A stretch of DNA of 26,716 nt from JABDOU01 sp041609995 (GTDB lineage Bacteria; Actinomycetota; Acidimicrobiia; Spongiisociales; SHLN01), in NCBI GenBank assembly GCA_041609995.1, contig JBFIPU010000030.1, forward strand, positions 1-26,716. Reading direction: 5' to 3'. Positions within the stretch are counted from its first letter, which is position 1; every line of letters begins with the position of its first letter. The translations under genes were made by a program, and so were the position numbers. Below are positions 7,185 through 15,481 of this stretch, piece by piece. The notes beneath the pieces are model-generated. The model made no database searches and was not told where the DNA came from. It saw only the letters and a program-made list of their open reading frames with translations.

Positions 7185-7609
7185 CCGGTTCGGCTCATGC
7201 CGAGCGACAGGTAGGCGCGGTGGGCGGTCTCGTTGGTCCGGTCGACGTACAACCGGATCCCCCGCACGTTTCCACGCTTCTTGGCGTCGTCGACCACGGC
7301 GCGATACATGGCGCGAAACACGCCTTCCCGCCGAAATCGCGGTTCCACGTAGACCGACTGGATCCACCAGAAGGCTCCGTCGCGCCAATCTGACCACTCG
7401 AATGTGAGCAGCAGGACGCCGACCACGGTGCCCTCATGGTGGGCAACCACGTAGCGGCCGCGCGAATCGTCATCGAATACCGCCGTCACCCCGCTGACGA
7501 CCGTTTCCCGGTCGAGGTCCTTGCCTTCGGTTTCCCGGGCCATCTGCTGCTGGAAATGCGCGATGACGTCCGTGTCGCCCGGCGCCCCGGCACGCACCTC
7601 GATGGTCAT
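7148..7609 (-). CDS. GNAT-family N-acetyltransferase
   Basis: A 153-residue single-domain GNAT protein. The acetyl-CoA-binding region is visible as WWIQSVYVEPRFRREGVFRA (about residues 81-100). This is motif A with RREGVF in place of the more common RxxGxG/A. It is followed by the RLYVDRTNETAHRAYLSLGM segment typical of motif B. The substrate is unknown. The ATG start at 7609 lies 4 bases after the doxX-like gene's stop, so it is probably the last gene of the ferritin-like/DoxX/GNAT transcript. Its 3' end overlaps soxD convergently by 37 bases. Confidence 0.9.
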   Translation of the reverse strand: MTIEVRAGAPGDTDVIAHFQQQMARETEGKDLDRETVVSGVTAVFDDDSRGRYVVAHHEGTVVGVLLLTFEWSDWRDGAFWWIQSVYVEPRFRREGVFRAMYRAVVDDAKKRGNVRGIRLYVDRTNETAHRAYLSLGMSRTGYEVFEEDFGDR

Positions 7610-7613
7610 GGCG

Positions 7614-8030
7614 TCAGAAGTTGAAGAGGTTGCCGGTGATGGTGAGGCCGACCCCGTCGTTCAGCTGCAAGAAACCGAACAGGATGAGGGCACCCCCGGC
7701 GATGGACAGGTTCTTCATGAACCCGGACATCTCGGCCTGCTGCACCATCGGGTCTTCGTCCGTCCAGAAATGGTGAACCCAGAACGCTGCGATCAGCGAA
7801 TATGCGGCCATACCGAGCGCAGCGAGATCCGCCCATATGCCGAGAATGACGCCCAGCCCGGCCGCCAAGATCAACACGCCGCTCACCCGGGTCAGGGTGT
7901 GGGGGTTTGGCACCCCGCGGCTTTCCGCGTACGCAGCGGTACCCTCGGTTTGCATCAGGTGTCCGGCGCTGCCGGAGCCCACGAAAATCATCGACAGCAG
8001 AATGCGGCCGATCAGAATCACGACATCCAC
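7614..8030 (-). CDS. DoxX-family membrane protein
   Basis: A 138-residue protein with four hydrophobic segments and the DoxX pattern: ILIGRILLSMIFVGSGSAG at the N-terminus, a loop with a Tyr and Gly-Val-Pro, then LTRVSGVLILAAGLGVILG and later helices ending near ILFGFLQLN. DoxX proteins are small inner-membrane proteins linked to redox homeostasis or quinone-dependent processes, and the exact role here is unknown. I chose GTG 8030 because AGGGAG lies 5 bases upstream. The upstream in-frame ATG (8114) would run into the ferritin-like gene. It lies 28 bases downstream of that gene. Confidence 0.88.
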   Translation of the reverse strand: MDVVILIGRILLSMIFVGSGSAGHLMQTEGTAAYAESRGVPNPHTLTRVSGVLILAAGLGVILGIWADLAALGMAAYSLIAAFWVHHFWTDEDPMVQQAEMSGFMKNLSIAGGALILFGFLQLNDGVGLTITGNLFNF

Positions 8031-8058
8031 AGATCTCCCTTGATCGACTGTTTCGATG

Positions 8059-9144
8059 TTACGCCCGGGTACCGCTGCGATCAATCGAGCGGATCGGTAG
8101 GTCGCCAACGGCATCCACTACCGGGGCCAGAGCCGGGTGGCGCCGGGCCGCCATTTCGGCCAGATCTAGGAGGTGGGCGTGGGGGTCGTCGTCGCCGAAC
8201 TCATAGGGTTCGAACGTCGGTCCTGCCACCTCGTTGCCGAGCGGCTGCGCCATCAGATGGTGGGCCACAGGCGACAACACGCCCGACATGATGCCATACA
8301 GTGCCCCGATCGAGGCGTCCTGGTCCGTCCCCTGGAAAAGGTCGTCCATGACCAGGTAGAGCAATCGGTAGGCGGCGTTGAAGAGGTCGGACACCGGTTT
8401 CACTTCGTCGGGGAAAGCACTCGTAGTGGGGTTGGACACGGCGTCGCGAACGCTTCCGAGCGTTCCTTCCGTGCAGATCTGGCGGAACTTGTGGTAATGG
8501 GTCAGCTCGTGATGGGACGGGTCGGCCCAGCGCTCATCGCTCAAGCCTTCGCCCTGGTGCACGATGATCTCGATCGCTTCGATAGCTGAGGCCAGGTCTG
8601 TGACCGCTATCAGACCTCCGGATTCGGCGGCGTCGAACTTGACCGGCGCATACCACTCGGGTCGGGCCATCTGCCGCTGGAGTTGAGGGCTCTCGAACAG
8701 CGGCTGCCGGGCATCAAGCTGTTCGAGGGCGATCTCAACCGCCAGGTAGAACTGGCCCAGCGTCTCGTAATCGTCGTCTTCGGGGGGCGCCCCCTTCTCC
8801 TCCGGCTGTTCGATGACCATGAACACGTTCTGGATCAGTTCGGGTGATGCCTTCTTGAGCTCGAGCAGGAGGGGTGGCTGGTGGTGAGGCAGGTAGCCGG
8901 GATAGCGTGGCATGTAGGCAGTGGACCGATAATCCGGCTCGCCGCCGACACCGAGGAGCAGATTGGTCACGAGCGCCGCGTGGAGCATTTCCTCGACCAC
9001 CACGCTCCGGATCAACAGGGCGGCGTCCGACGTCTGGTCAACGATCGAGTACATCGCATAGAGATATGGCGGAATAGTCGATAGCTCGACAGTGATGGCG
9101 GTTTCCAGATGTTCTCGCAGGTCGTCGACGGTGTCGATGGCCAC
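8059..9144 (-). CDS. Ferritin-like (VioB/RebD C-terminal type) protein
   Basis: A protein of about 361 residues from the ferritin-like group found as the C-terminal part of iminophenylpyruvate dimer synthases such as VioB and RebD, here as a stand-alone gene. The likely metal ligands are visible: Glu in AITVELSTIPPYLYAMYS near residue 20, the EExxH of VVVEEMLHAAL near residue 55, and the later HHELTHYHKF. This suggests a di-iron or iron-haem-like four-helix site. The reaction is unknown. GTG 9150 is possible, but GGAGG abuts it. GTG 9144 lies 6 bases after GGAGG and is preferred. It is the first gene of a group with DoxX and GNAT genes and is divergent from the VOC gene. Confidence 0.85.
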   Translation of the reverse strand: MAIDTVDDLREHLETAITVELSTIPPYLYAMYSIVDQTSDAALLIRSVVVEEMLHAALVTNLLLGVGGEPDYRSTAYMPRYPGYLPHHQPPLLLELKKASPELIQNVFMVIEQPEEKGAPPEDDDYETLGQFYLAVEIALEQLDARQPLFESPQLQRQMARPEWYAPVKFDAAESGGLIAVTDLASAIEAIEIIVHQGEGLSDERWADPSHHELTHYHKFRQICTEGTLGSVRDAVSNPTTSAFPDEVKPVSDLFNAAYRLLYLVMDDLFQGTDQDASIGALYGIMSGVLSPVAHHLMAQPLGNEVAGPTFEPYEFGDDDPHAHLLDLAEMAARRHPALAPVVDAVGDLPIRSIDRSGTRA

Positions 9145-9233
9145 GATCACCCTCCATTGAGTTCGCTAGGTTCGACGTTACACGGGCTTGGTCAGAACGG
9201 GGCAACCGGCGCGCAGGGAACGAGGAGTCGCTC

Positions 9234-9629
9234 ATGGAAGTGGAAAGCATCATCTGGCTCGGCTCCGCCACGGACAATCGGGCCGAGATGACCGAGTTCT
9301 TCCGGGATCGGCTCGGAATGCGGGTCGCATTGAACGTGAAGGGGTTCACGCGTCTGACCACGGCCGACGGAGACCGCGTAGAGTTCTTCGGTCCCGATTC
9401 AGTGGAACACGACCAGCTCGACACCGGTCCGGTGGCCGGGTTCAAGGTGGCCGACGTGGAGGCCGCCCGCCAGGAACTGATCGATGCCGGCGTGTCCAGC
9501 TGTACCGAGATCGAAACGGCTCGTGACGGGCACCGCTGGTTCTACTTTCGGGCCCCGGACGGCAATTTCTACGAGTTGTGCGAACACCATGACCCGCGGC
9601 CGGTCAAGGCCCCAGACGGAGATCGTTAG
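9234..9629 (+). CDS. VOC-family (glyoxalase/dioxygenase fold) protein
   Basis: A 131-residue protein with two beta-alpha-beta-beta-beta modules. Module one contains EMTEFFRDRLGMRV, and module two contains FKVADVEAARQELIDAG and ends with the hallmark FRAPDGNFYELCE. The C-terminal Glu of that motif is present. The usual His positions at the start of each module are replaced (SIIWLG and PVAGFKV), so a standard three- or four-ligand metal site is doubtful. A good GAGGAG sits 6 bases before the ATG. The function is unknown. It overlaps the convergent hydrolase gene by 4 bases. Confidence 0.88.
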   Translation: MEVESIIWLGSATDNRAEMTEFFRDRLGMRVALNVKGFTRLTTADGDRVEFFGPDSVEHDQLDTGPVAGFKVADVEAARQELIDAGVSSCTEIETARDGHRWFYFRAPDGNFYELCEHHDPRPVKAPDGDR

Positions 9630-10423
9630 AGGCTGTCTGCCAGCTGACGCACCTGCTCGCCCGCGTCTCCCTCCACCGGTTCTCCATGGCCGAACAACAC
9701 GGTGTCGAAGTCGAGGAGCGCCATCTTCTTCACCGAGGCGTCGGCGGCCACCATGTCGGAGGAGAATCCGGGATTGGCGGCGGTGACGCCTCCGTTCGTT
9801 CCGTTCATGGCGTCGCCGGCCACCAGCAGCCGGGCTGCCGTGTCGTGAACGCTCACATGTCCGGGGGTGTGACCCGGGGTCTCGATGATATCGAGGCCCA
9901 TGACCTGATCTCCGTCACCGACTGCCACCAGCGGCCGCGGGCTGGAGATGCCGGCGATATCGGCGGCTCCGGCGTACGCGGTGGCCGTGGCCGCCTCGTC
10001 CATCACCGCCCCGAGGCTGCCGACGTGGTCGCCGTGGCGGTGGGTGAGGATGACGTGGCCGACGTCGGACCAGCCGAGGCCCACGTCCGCGATGACGCGG
10101 CCGATATCGGTTTCGCTGCCCGTCGTTCCGGTATCGACCACGGCTGCTTCGCCGTTGCGAACGAGGACGTAGGCCGAAACGAAGCCCAGCGATACTCGCG
10201 CCCAGTCGAGTTCGGCCAGGGCTGCCGATTCGGAAGCGCCGCTGCTCTCCGTGGACGACGGTGCGGCCGGGTCTCGGTCGTCGGTTTCGTCCGGTGGCGT
10301 CGTGGAAGCGGTTCCGGAAGTGACCGTTGTGGCGTCGGTGCAGCCCGTCAAACCCACCACGGCCACGGCCAGCCCGGCGCGGGTCGCCCTGGCGAGAAAC
10401 AACCGGCGGGAGACGTTGGTCAT
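9626..10423 (-). CDS. Exported MBL-fold metallo-hydrolase (Tat lipoprotein)
   Basis: A 265-residue metallo-beta-lactamase-fold hydrolase with an export signal. The N-terminus has a twin-arginine motif (SRRLFLA, residues 5-11), a hydrophobic stretch, and a lipobox ending in Cys28 (VGLTGC). It is therefore predicted to fold in the cytoplasm, be exported by Tat and be anchored as a lipoprotein. An acidic Ser/Thr/Asp-rich linker follows (about 30-65). The complete dizinc ligand set is present: His128, His130, Asp132 and His133 (THRHGDH), His189 (GHTPGHV), Asp204 (AGDAM) and His246 (FGHGEP). The substrate is unknown. Thioester and lactone hydrolases share this pattern, and nothing shows antibiotic hydrolysis. 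It is divergent from the DUF302 gene. Confidence 0.9.
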   Translation of the reverse strand: MTNVSRRLFLARATRAGLAVAVVGLTGCTDATTVTSGTASTTPPDETDDRDPAAPSSTESSGASESAALAELDWARVSLGFVSAYVLVRNGEAAVVDTGTTGSETDIGRVIADVGLGWSDVGHVILTHRHGDHVGSLGAVMDEAATATAYAGAADIAGISSPRPLVAVGDGDQVMGLDIIETPGHTPGHVSVHDTAARLLVAGDAMNGTNGGVTAANPGFSSDMVAADASVKKMALLDFDTVLFGHGEPVEGDAGEQVRQLADSL

Positions 10424-10497
10424 GTCCCGAGACTACGCATCGGCCCATGGGACGATCGGCCCTGTCCATCCAGGAATCGCCCATCTAGGGTCAGCGC

Positions 10498-10881
10498 ATG
10501 GTTACTTTCAGCGTTGCACCCATCGGCTCTTTTGACGACGTCGTCGACCGAACCCGGCAGGAATTGGCGAAGGAAGGATTTGGCGTCCTCTCCGAGATCG
10601 ACGTGGCATCCACCATGCGATCGAAGCTGTCGGTCGACATGGACGACTATCTCATCCTCGGAGCCTGCAATCCTCCTCTCGCCCATCGGGCCGTCACCGC
10701 TGATCCCCGCATCGGAGCCTTTCTCCCCTGCAATGTGGTGGTCCGCTCGACGCCGAATGGCGTGATTGTCGACTTCATGGATCCGGCCACAGCCATGGAC
10801 CTCGTCGACGATGCCACGATCCACGACGTGGGAACAGAGGCGCGCGAGCGGCTGCAACGAGTGGCGGCCGCCCTCGCCTGA
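10498..10881 (+). CDS. DUF302 family protein
   Basis: A 127-residue protein of the DUF302 type, recognised from the order of its elements: FDDVVDRTRQELAKEGFGVL, then the short ILGACNPPLAHRAV, then IGAFLPCNVVVRS and VIVDFMDP. No biochemical role is firmly assigned to this family. ATG 10498 is preceded by AGGG at about 8 bases. It lies 23 bases upstream of the nitroreductase gene on the same strand, so the two may be co-transcribed. Confidence 0.88.
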   Translation: MVTFSVAPIGSFDDVVDRTRQELAKEGFGVLSEIDVASTMRSKLSVDMDDYLILGACNPPLAHRAVTADPRIGAFLPCNVVVRSTPNGVIVDFMDPATAMDLVDDATIHDVGTEARERLQRVAAALA

Positions 10882-10904
10882 CCGCCGGCCGATAGGATCG
10901 CCGG

Positions 10905-11504
10905 ATGCGTGAACCCACCACCGACCTGGTCGAGAGCATGTTCGTCGACCGATGGTCTCCCCGATCATTCGCTTCCGACCCGATCCCTGATGAGCACATC
11001 GAGGCAATCTTCGAGGCTGCCCGCTGGGCTCCGTCGTGGGGCAACTCCCAACCCTGGTTCTTCCTGTGGGAGACAGACGGCCGGGATCGGCCGGCGTTCG
11101 AATCGATCCTCATCGAGCGAAACCGCAATTGGGCCCACCGGGCCCCGCTCGTGGGGCTGGTGCTGGCGTCCCCATTGGATCAGCAGGGAGAGCCCCTACC
11201 GACCTATCGATTCGATACGGGGGCCGCCACGTTTGCGATGATGCTGCAGGCCCATGTGCTCGGCTATTCGACCCACATCATGGGCGGAATCGATCGTGAG
11301 TTGGCACATGAGTTGACCGGCACCGACGCCGACAGTTACGCGGTCATCGCCGGTTTCGTGATCGGCAAGCGGGGAGAACCTTCAGTACTCCATCCGAGGT
11401 TGCAAGAGCGAGAACGACCCAACAGTCGGAAAGGCCTCGACCAAGTCGCCGCGCGCGGTATTCGGGCGGCTGCCAACCCGGCGATCAACCCTCCTGGCCC
11501 TTGA
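10905..11504 (+). CDS. Nitroreductase-family flavoprotein
   Basis: A 199-residue FMN-dependent nitroreductase-like protein. The N-terminal RWSPRSFASDPIPDEHIEAI and AARWAPSWGNSQPWFF match the FMN phosphate- and ring-contacting regions of the family, and the GAATFAMMLQAHVLGYSTH helix is the usual dimer-interface segment. Members reduce nitro compounds, quinones or other electrophiles with NAD(P)H, but the physiological substrate cannot be told. The gene follows the DUF302 gene and overlaps the convergent ABC transporter gene by 20 bases. Confidence 0.9.
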   Translation: MREPTTDLVESMFVDRWSPRSFASDPIPDEHIEAIFEAARWAPSWGNSQPWFFLWETDGRDRPAFESILIERNRNWAHRAPLVGLVLASPLDQQGEPLPTYRFDTGAATFAMMLQAHVLGYSTHIMGGIDRELAHELTGTDADSYAVIAGFVIGKRGEPSVLHPRLQERERPNSRKGLDQVAARGIRAAANPAINPPGP

Positions 11505-13302
11505 ACTGGCTCCAGAAGAGGCGGGCATAGATACCGTCGGCGTCCAACAGTTCTTCGTGGGTGCCGCGTTCGGCAATCTGGCCGTCATCGACGACGAGGA
11601 TCTGATCGGCGTCGCGGACCGTCGATAGCCGGTGGGCGATGACAAAACTGGTACGACCGGCCATCAGGCGCAGCAGCGCCTGCTGGATGGCAGCTTCGGT
11701 GCGGGTATCGACCGAGCTGGTCGCCTCGTCGAGAATGAGAATCCGCGGTTCGGCCAACGCGGCCCGGGCAATCGCGATCAGCTGGCGCTGCCCCAGGCTG
11801 AGGTTGGTGGCGCCTTCGGACAGGACCGTTCCATATCCGGCCGGCAGCGTGCGGATGAAGCGGTCGGCGTTCGCCAGCTTGGCGGCGGCCACGACCTCTT
11901 CGTCGGAGGCGTCCAGCCTTCCATACCGGATGTTGTCCCACACCGATTCGGAGAACAAGAACGTGTCCTGCAACACCACACCCAACTGGCTGCGGAGGGA
12001 GGCCTTGGTCACCGTTCGAACGTCGTGGTGGTCGATGGTCACCGATCCCTGCTCGATGTCGTAGAACCGGGCGAGGATGCTGATGATCGTGGTCTTGCCC
12101 GCCCCGGTGGGGCCGACCAGGCCAAACATCGATCCGGCCGGGGTGGTGAAGTCCACGTCGATGAGCACCGGAGTGTCCGGTAGGTAGGCGAAATCCACAT
12201 CGTCGAAATGGACGTGACCTGCGATTTCGGGTAGCTCCACGGCGTCATGAGCGTCGATGACCGACGGTTCTCGATCGAGAACCTGGAAGATTCGCTCCGC
12301 TCCGGCCAGCGCGCTGAGCGCCGACGTGTACGTGTTGGCGAGCTGCGACAGGGGCCGGGCCACTTGTCGGGAGTAGCTGATGAAGGTGGCGATGATCCCC
12401 ACCGATATCCCGGGGGCGCCTGTTACGGCCAGCCAGGCGCCGGCCCCGGCCACGGTGGCGATCCCCATGTTGCCGACGCCGAACATCACCGGCATCAGCA
12501 GACCGGTCAATGTATAGGCGGCGGTGCCGGCCCGGCGCACGTCCTCGTTGATCGCCAGGAACTCGTCGACGGATGCTGCCTGGCGGTCGAAGGCGATGGC
12601 GACGCGTTGACCCGCCAGGCTCTCCTCGGCGAGCCCGTTCAGCGTCCCCACCCGGCGCTGGTAGCCGGCAAAGAGAGGCGGGGCCCGGGTGCCGACGTAG
12701 CGCATGATCACGAAGATCAGCGGCACCGGCACCAGCGCGGCCAGCGTGAGGCGCCAGTCGAGCACCAGCATGAACGTCACGAGGCCGACAATCGCGAACA
12801 GGTTGCGCAGGAGGGTTGTGATGTTCTGGCTCAACAGCTGATCGACGGCGTCGACGTCGTTGGTGAGCCGGCTCATCAAGTCGCCGATGGGTTGGCGGTC
12901 GAAGTACTCCAAGGACTGGCCTTGGATGTGACCAAAGAGGTCTTCGCGCAGCTGAAACATGACCCGTTGCGCGATGCGGGCCATCAGCGCGGCGAAACCC
13001 ATGAACGTGAGAGACCAGCCCAGATACACGAGCCCGAGGACGATGCTGATCCAGGCGACGCCCGCCAGGTCTCGATTCGCGATGAATTCGTCGATCGCCA
13101 CACCTTGCAGCCAGGGACCCAGCAGCGACAGAACGGTAGATACCACGACCAATACCAGCACGAGCGTCATCTGCCAGCGGTAGTTGCCGAGGTAGCCGAG
13201 AAGCCGTCCGAGAGAGGCGATGGGATCGGTTCCCCGTGGCCGGGCCTGCCCGAAGCGGGGACCGGACAGGGCCCTTTCGCTGGCGTGTTTCGTGTCGGTC
13301 AT
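11485..13302 (-). CDS. ABC exporter half-transporter, catalytically competent NBD, degenerate signature
   Basis: A 605-residue type IV ABC exporter with an N-terminal six-helix transmembrane domain (about 30-330) and a C-terminal nucleotide-binding domain. The NBD has Walker A GPTGAGKTT, Q-loop VVLQDTFLF, Walker B ILILDEATSSVD with the catalytic Glu, and the switch His of IAHRLST. The signature motif is LSLGQRQ instead of LSGGQ. Paired with the upstream gene, which has a normal signature but altered Walker B and switch residues, this gives one working and one degenerate ATP site, as in heterodimeric exporters such as TM287/288 and BmrCD. ATG 13302 overlaps the preceding stop as ATGA; upstream in-frame starts would lie inside that gene. 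The substrate is unknown (lipid or drug). Confidence 0.93.
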   Translation of the reverse strand: MTDTKHASERALSGPRFGQARPRGTDPIASLGRLLGYLGNYRWQMTLVLVLVVVSTVLSLLGPWLQGVAIDEFIANRDLAGVAWISIVLGLVYLGWSLTFMGFAALMARIAQRVMFQLREDLFGHIQGQSLEYFDRQPIGDLMSRLTNDVDAVDQLLSQNITTLLRNLFAIVGLVTFMLVLDWRLTLAALVPVPLIFVIMRYVGTRAPPLFAGYQRRVGTLNGLAEESLAGQRVAIAFDRQAASVDEFLAINEDVRRAGTAAYTLTGLLMPVMFGVGNMGIATVAGAGAWLAVTGAPGISVGIIATFISYSRQVARPLSQLANTYTSALSALAGAERIFQVLDREPSVIDAHDAVELPEIAGHVHFDDVDFAYLPDTPVLIDVDFTTPAGSMFGLVGPTGAGKTTIISILARFYDIEQGSVTIDHHDVRTVTKASLRSQLGVVLQDTFLFSESVWDNIRYGRLDASDEEVVAAAKLANADRFIRTLPAGYGTVLSEGATNLSLGQRQLIAIARAALAEPRILILDEATSSVDTRTEAAIQQALLRLMAGRTSFVIAHRLSTVRDADQILVVDDGQIAERGTHEELLDADGIYARLFWSQFKGQEG

Positions 13303-15038
13303 GGGCTCACGTCGGTGGGCTCGCCCAGCTGGGAACGGAAGATGTCGCGATACAGCTCGCTGGAGCGGATGAGGTCCTGGTGCGGGCCACACGCCACCAC
13401 CTGGCCCTCGTCGAGCACAACGATTTCGTCGGCTCCCAGGGCAGTGGATATGCGCTGGGCGACGAGCACCGTGGTTCGGTCCCGCGCGAGCCGGGCCATG
13501 GCATCCTGGATGAATGACTCGGTTTCTACGTCGACGGCACTGGTCGAGTCGTCGAGGATGAGGATGACCGGGTCGACGAGCAGGGCTCGGGCAATGGCCA
13601 GCCGCTGGCGCTGACCGCCCGAGAGGTTGCTGCCCCCCTGCTCCAGCATCGTGTCGTACCCGTCTTCCAACTCGGAGACAAACTCGTGCGCCTGGGCGGC
13701 GCGAGCTGCCAGCTCGACTTCATCCTGGTCTGCCTCAGGGCGTCCGTAGCGGATGTTGTCGCGTATGGTTCCGCTGAACAACACCGCCCGCTGCAGGCTG
13801 ACGCCGATGTTGCGCCGGAGTTCGTCTTTCGACAGCTGGCGGACGTCGACCCCGTCGATGGTGACCCGGCCGCCGGTGACGTCGTAGAAACGCGGGATCA
13901 AGTTGACGAGCGTCGACTTACCGGAGCCGGTGGCCCCGAGGACGGCGACGGTCTTACCGGCTTGGATGTCGAGATTCACTCCTTCGAGAACCGGCTCCTG
14001 TCCACCGTAGCCAAAGGTCACGTCTTCGAAGCGGACGTGTCCCCGGGGGGTTCCGAGCGTGGTCGGATCGGGGTGGGCAACGACTGCCGGTGTTGTTCGC
14101 AAGACCCGGTTGATGCGGCGGGCAGAGGCCCCGGCGGCCGACAGCATGGGCTGGATGAAGGCGAACATGACGATCGGGAATGTGGTGGCCAGCAGATAGT
14201 TGATGAATGCGACGAGGTTGCCCTCTGTCATGCGGCCCTCGATCACGGCGATGCCGCCGATCCAAATCACCGCCGCGACCCCCAGATTCATGACGCCGAG
14301 CAAGGCCGGGAACAGTGCTGCCACCAGCTGGTTGACGCGGGTGGCGTAGTCGGTCAAGTCCTGGTTCACGGCCCTGAACCGCCTTGCTTCGTGGTGCTCA
14401 CGGACGAAGGCTTTCACGACCTCGGCCCCGGCCAGGTTCTCCCGCAATACGGTGTTCAGGCGGTCCAGCTTGTTTTGGACCAGCTCGTACAGCACGTCGC
14501 TACGCCTGGCGACATACCAGGTGATGAGGGAGGTGATGGGGAGCAGCACGACCATGATGGCGGCCATCTGCACATCCAGCGCCAGCATCGCCAGCATGCT
14601 GCCGATGAAGGCGAGCGGCGCCTGAGCCAGAAAGCTGAGTCCGAACGCGTAGACCTGGCGGACTTTGGTGATGTCGCTGGTGAGCCGTACGAGCAGCTCT
14701 CCGGTTTCGATCTCGTCGAGATTGGCGAATGACAGGGTCTGGATGTGTCGGTACAGATCAGCTCGCAGGTCGGCCTCGACCCCGAAGGCCACCCGCACAC
14801 CCAGGATCGAAGCCGCGATCGAAAAACCAATGGCTGCGACCACGAGAGTGACCATCAGCAACGTGGTCGAGGTCACGACCCCGAGGTTGTCGGCGGCGAT
14901 ACCGTCGTCGATGATGCGGGCGGTCAGCAGGGGGATGGCGACATTGATCCCGACAACGGTCACAGTGGCAGCGATGGCGAGCGTCGCCTGGCGGCGATAC
15001 GGGCCGAGCCAAGGGAAGATGAGGCGAAGAGAGCCCAC
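13299..15038 (-). CDS. ABC exporter half-transporter, degenerate NBD with intact signature
   Basis: A 579-residue partner of the downstream half-transporter, with a six-helix transmembrane domain and a C-terminal NBD. Walker A (GATGSGKST) and the signature (LSGGQRQR) are normal. Walker B reads ILILDDSTSAVD with Asp replacing the catalytic Glu, and the switch region reads VAQRIST with Gln replacing His. These changes are typical of the non-catalytic half of heterodimeric exporters. Its LSGGQ would complete the active site formed by the partner's Walker motifs. GTG 15038 overlaps the thioesterase TAG by one base (TAGTG) and gives a normal family length. Upstream in-frame starts would lie within the thioesterase gene. 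It acts in the cytoplasmic membrane. Confidence 0.92.
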   Translation of the reverse strand: MGSLRLIFPWLGPYRRQATLAIAATVTVVGINVAIPLLTARIIDDGIAADNLGVVTSTTLLMVTLVVAAIGFSIAASILGVRVAFGVEADLRADLYRHIQTLSFANLDEIETGELLVRLTSDITKVRQVYAFGLSFLAQAPLAFIGSMLAMLALDVQMAAIMVVLLPITSLITWYVARRSDVLYELVQNKLDRLNTVLRENLAGAEVVKAFVREHHEARRFRAVNQDLTDYATRVNQLVAALFPALLGVMNLGVAAVIWIGGIAVIEGRMTEGNLVAFINYLLATTFPIVMFAFIQPMLSAAGASARRINRVLRTTPAVVAHPDPTTLGTPRGHVRFEDVTFGYGGQEPVLEGVNLDIQAGKTVAVLGATGSGKSTLVNLIPRFYDVTGGRVTIDGVDVRQLSKDELRRNIGVSLQRAVLFSGTIRDNIRYGRPEADQDEVELAARAAQAHEFVSELEDGYDTMLEQGGSNLSGGQRQRLAIARALLVDPVILILDDSTSAVDVETESFIQDAMARLARDRTTVLVAQRISTALGADEIVVLDEGQVVACGPHQDLIRSSELYRDIFRSQLGEPTDVSP

Positions 15039-15481
15039 TAGCCCGGCCGGAGAACGAGTTGGGTTTGAGTCGTTCGAGCGACCAGGCGTCCCGATTCGTC
15101 GGTGACATCGGTTTGCACGACGACTGTGGTACGTCCGGTGTGCAACGGCGTGGCGACGGCGAGGATATGTCCACTGCTCACCGCACCCATCAGGTTGGTC
15201 TTGGAGTCGATCGTCGTCGTGCCGACAGCGTCGTTGGGGAGGTTCATGAACGCCAGCATCCCGCCGACCGAGTCGGCGCACGCCATCACGTATCCACCGT
15301 GGAGCACCCCGCCCGCCGTGCATCGCTCGGGCGCCCAGGAGGCGCGGCCGACGACCCGTTGCGGGCTGCCTTCGACGATCTCGAGCCCCAGCATCAAGGC
15401 GAACGGCATCTGGGCATGTGCCAGGCCCGTGAGAGCCTCGTCGACCGGCCGGGGGTCGTCCTCGTGCGTGTCGCTGCTCAC
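15038..15481 (-). CDS. PaaI-like hotdog-fold thioesterase
   Basis: A 147-residue single hotdog domain. The central helix motif GGVLHGGYVMACADSVGGML is that of PaaI/YbgC-like acyl-CoA thioesterases, with the catalytic acidic residue expected in the helix (Asp of CADS). The C-terminal strands ILAVATPLHTGRTTVVVQTD fit the fold. It would hydrolyse an acyl- or aryl-CoA thioester in the cytoplasm, with unknown specificity. The GTG start overlaps the upstream stop as GTGA, and its TAG overlaps the ABC start, so it is translationally linked to both neighbours. Confidence 0.9.
   Translation of the reverse strand: MSSDTHEDDPRPVDEALTGLAHAQMPFALMLGLEIVEGSPQRVVGRASWAPERCTAGGVLHGGYVMACADSVGGMLAFMNLPNDAVGTTTIDSKTNLMGAVSSGHILAVATPLHTGRTTVVVQTDVTDESGRLVARTTQTQLVLRPG

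Noticed and set aside
12247..14732. Long plus-strand frames (12247-13614 and 13686-14732) antisense to the ABC genes.
   Set aside because: Both mirror well-defined ABC transporter sequence on the minus strand and have low-complexity His/Gln/Asp-rich products.
15039..15323. N-terminal extension of the first ABC half-transporter to 674 residues.
   Set aside because: The extra 95 residues are an Arg/His-rich shadow of the thioesterase gene; GTG 15038 in TAGTG gives the normal length.
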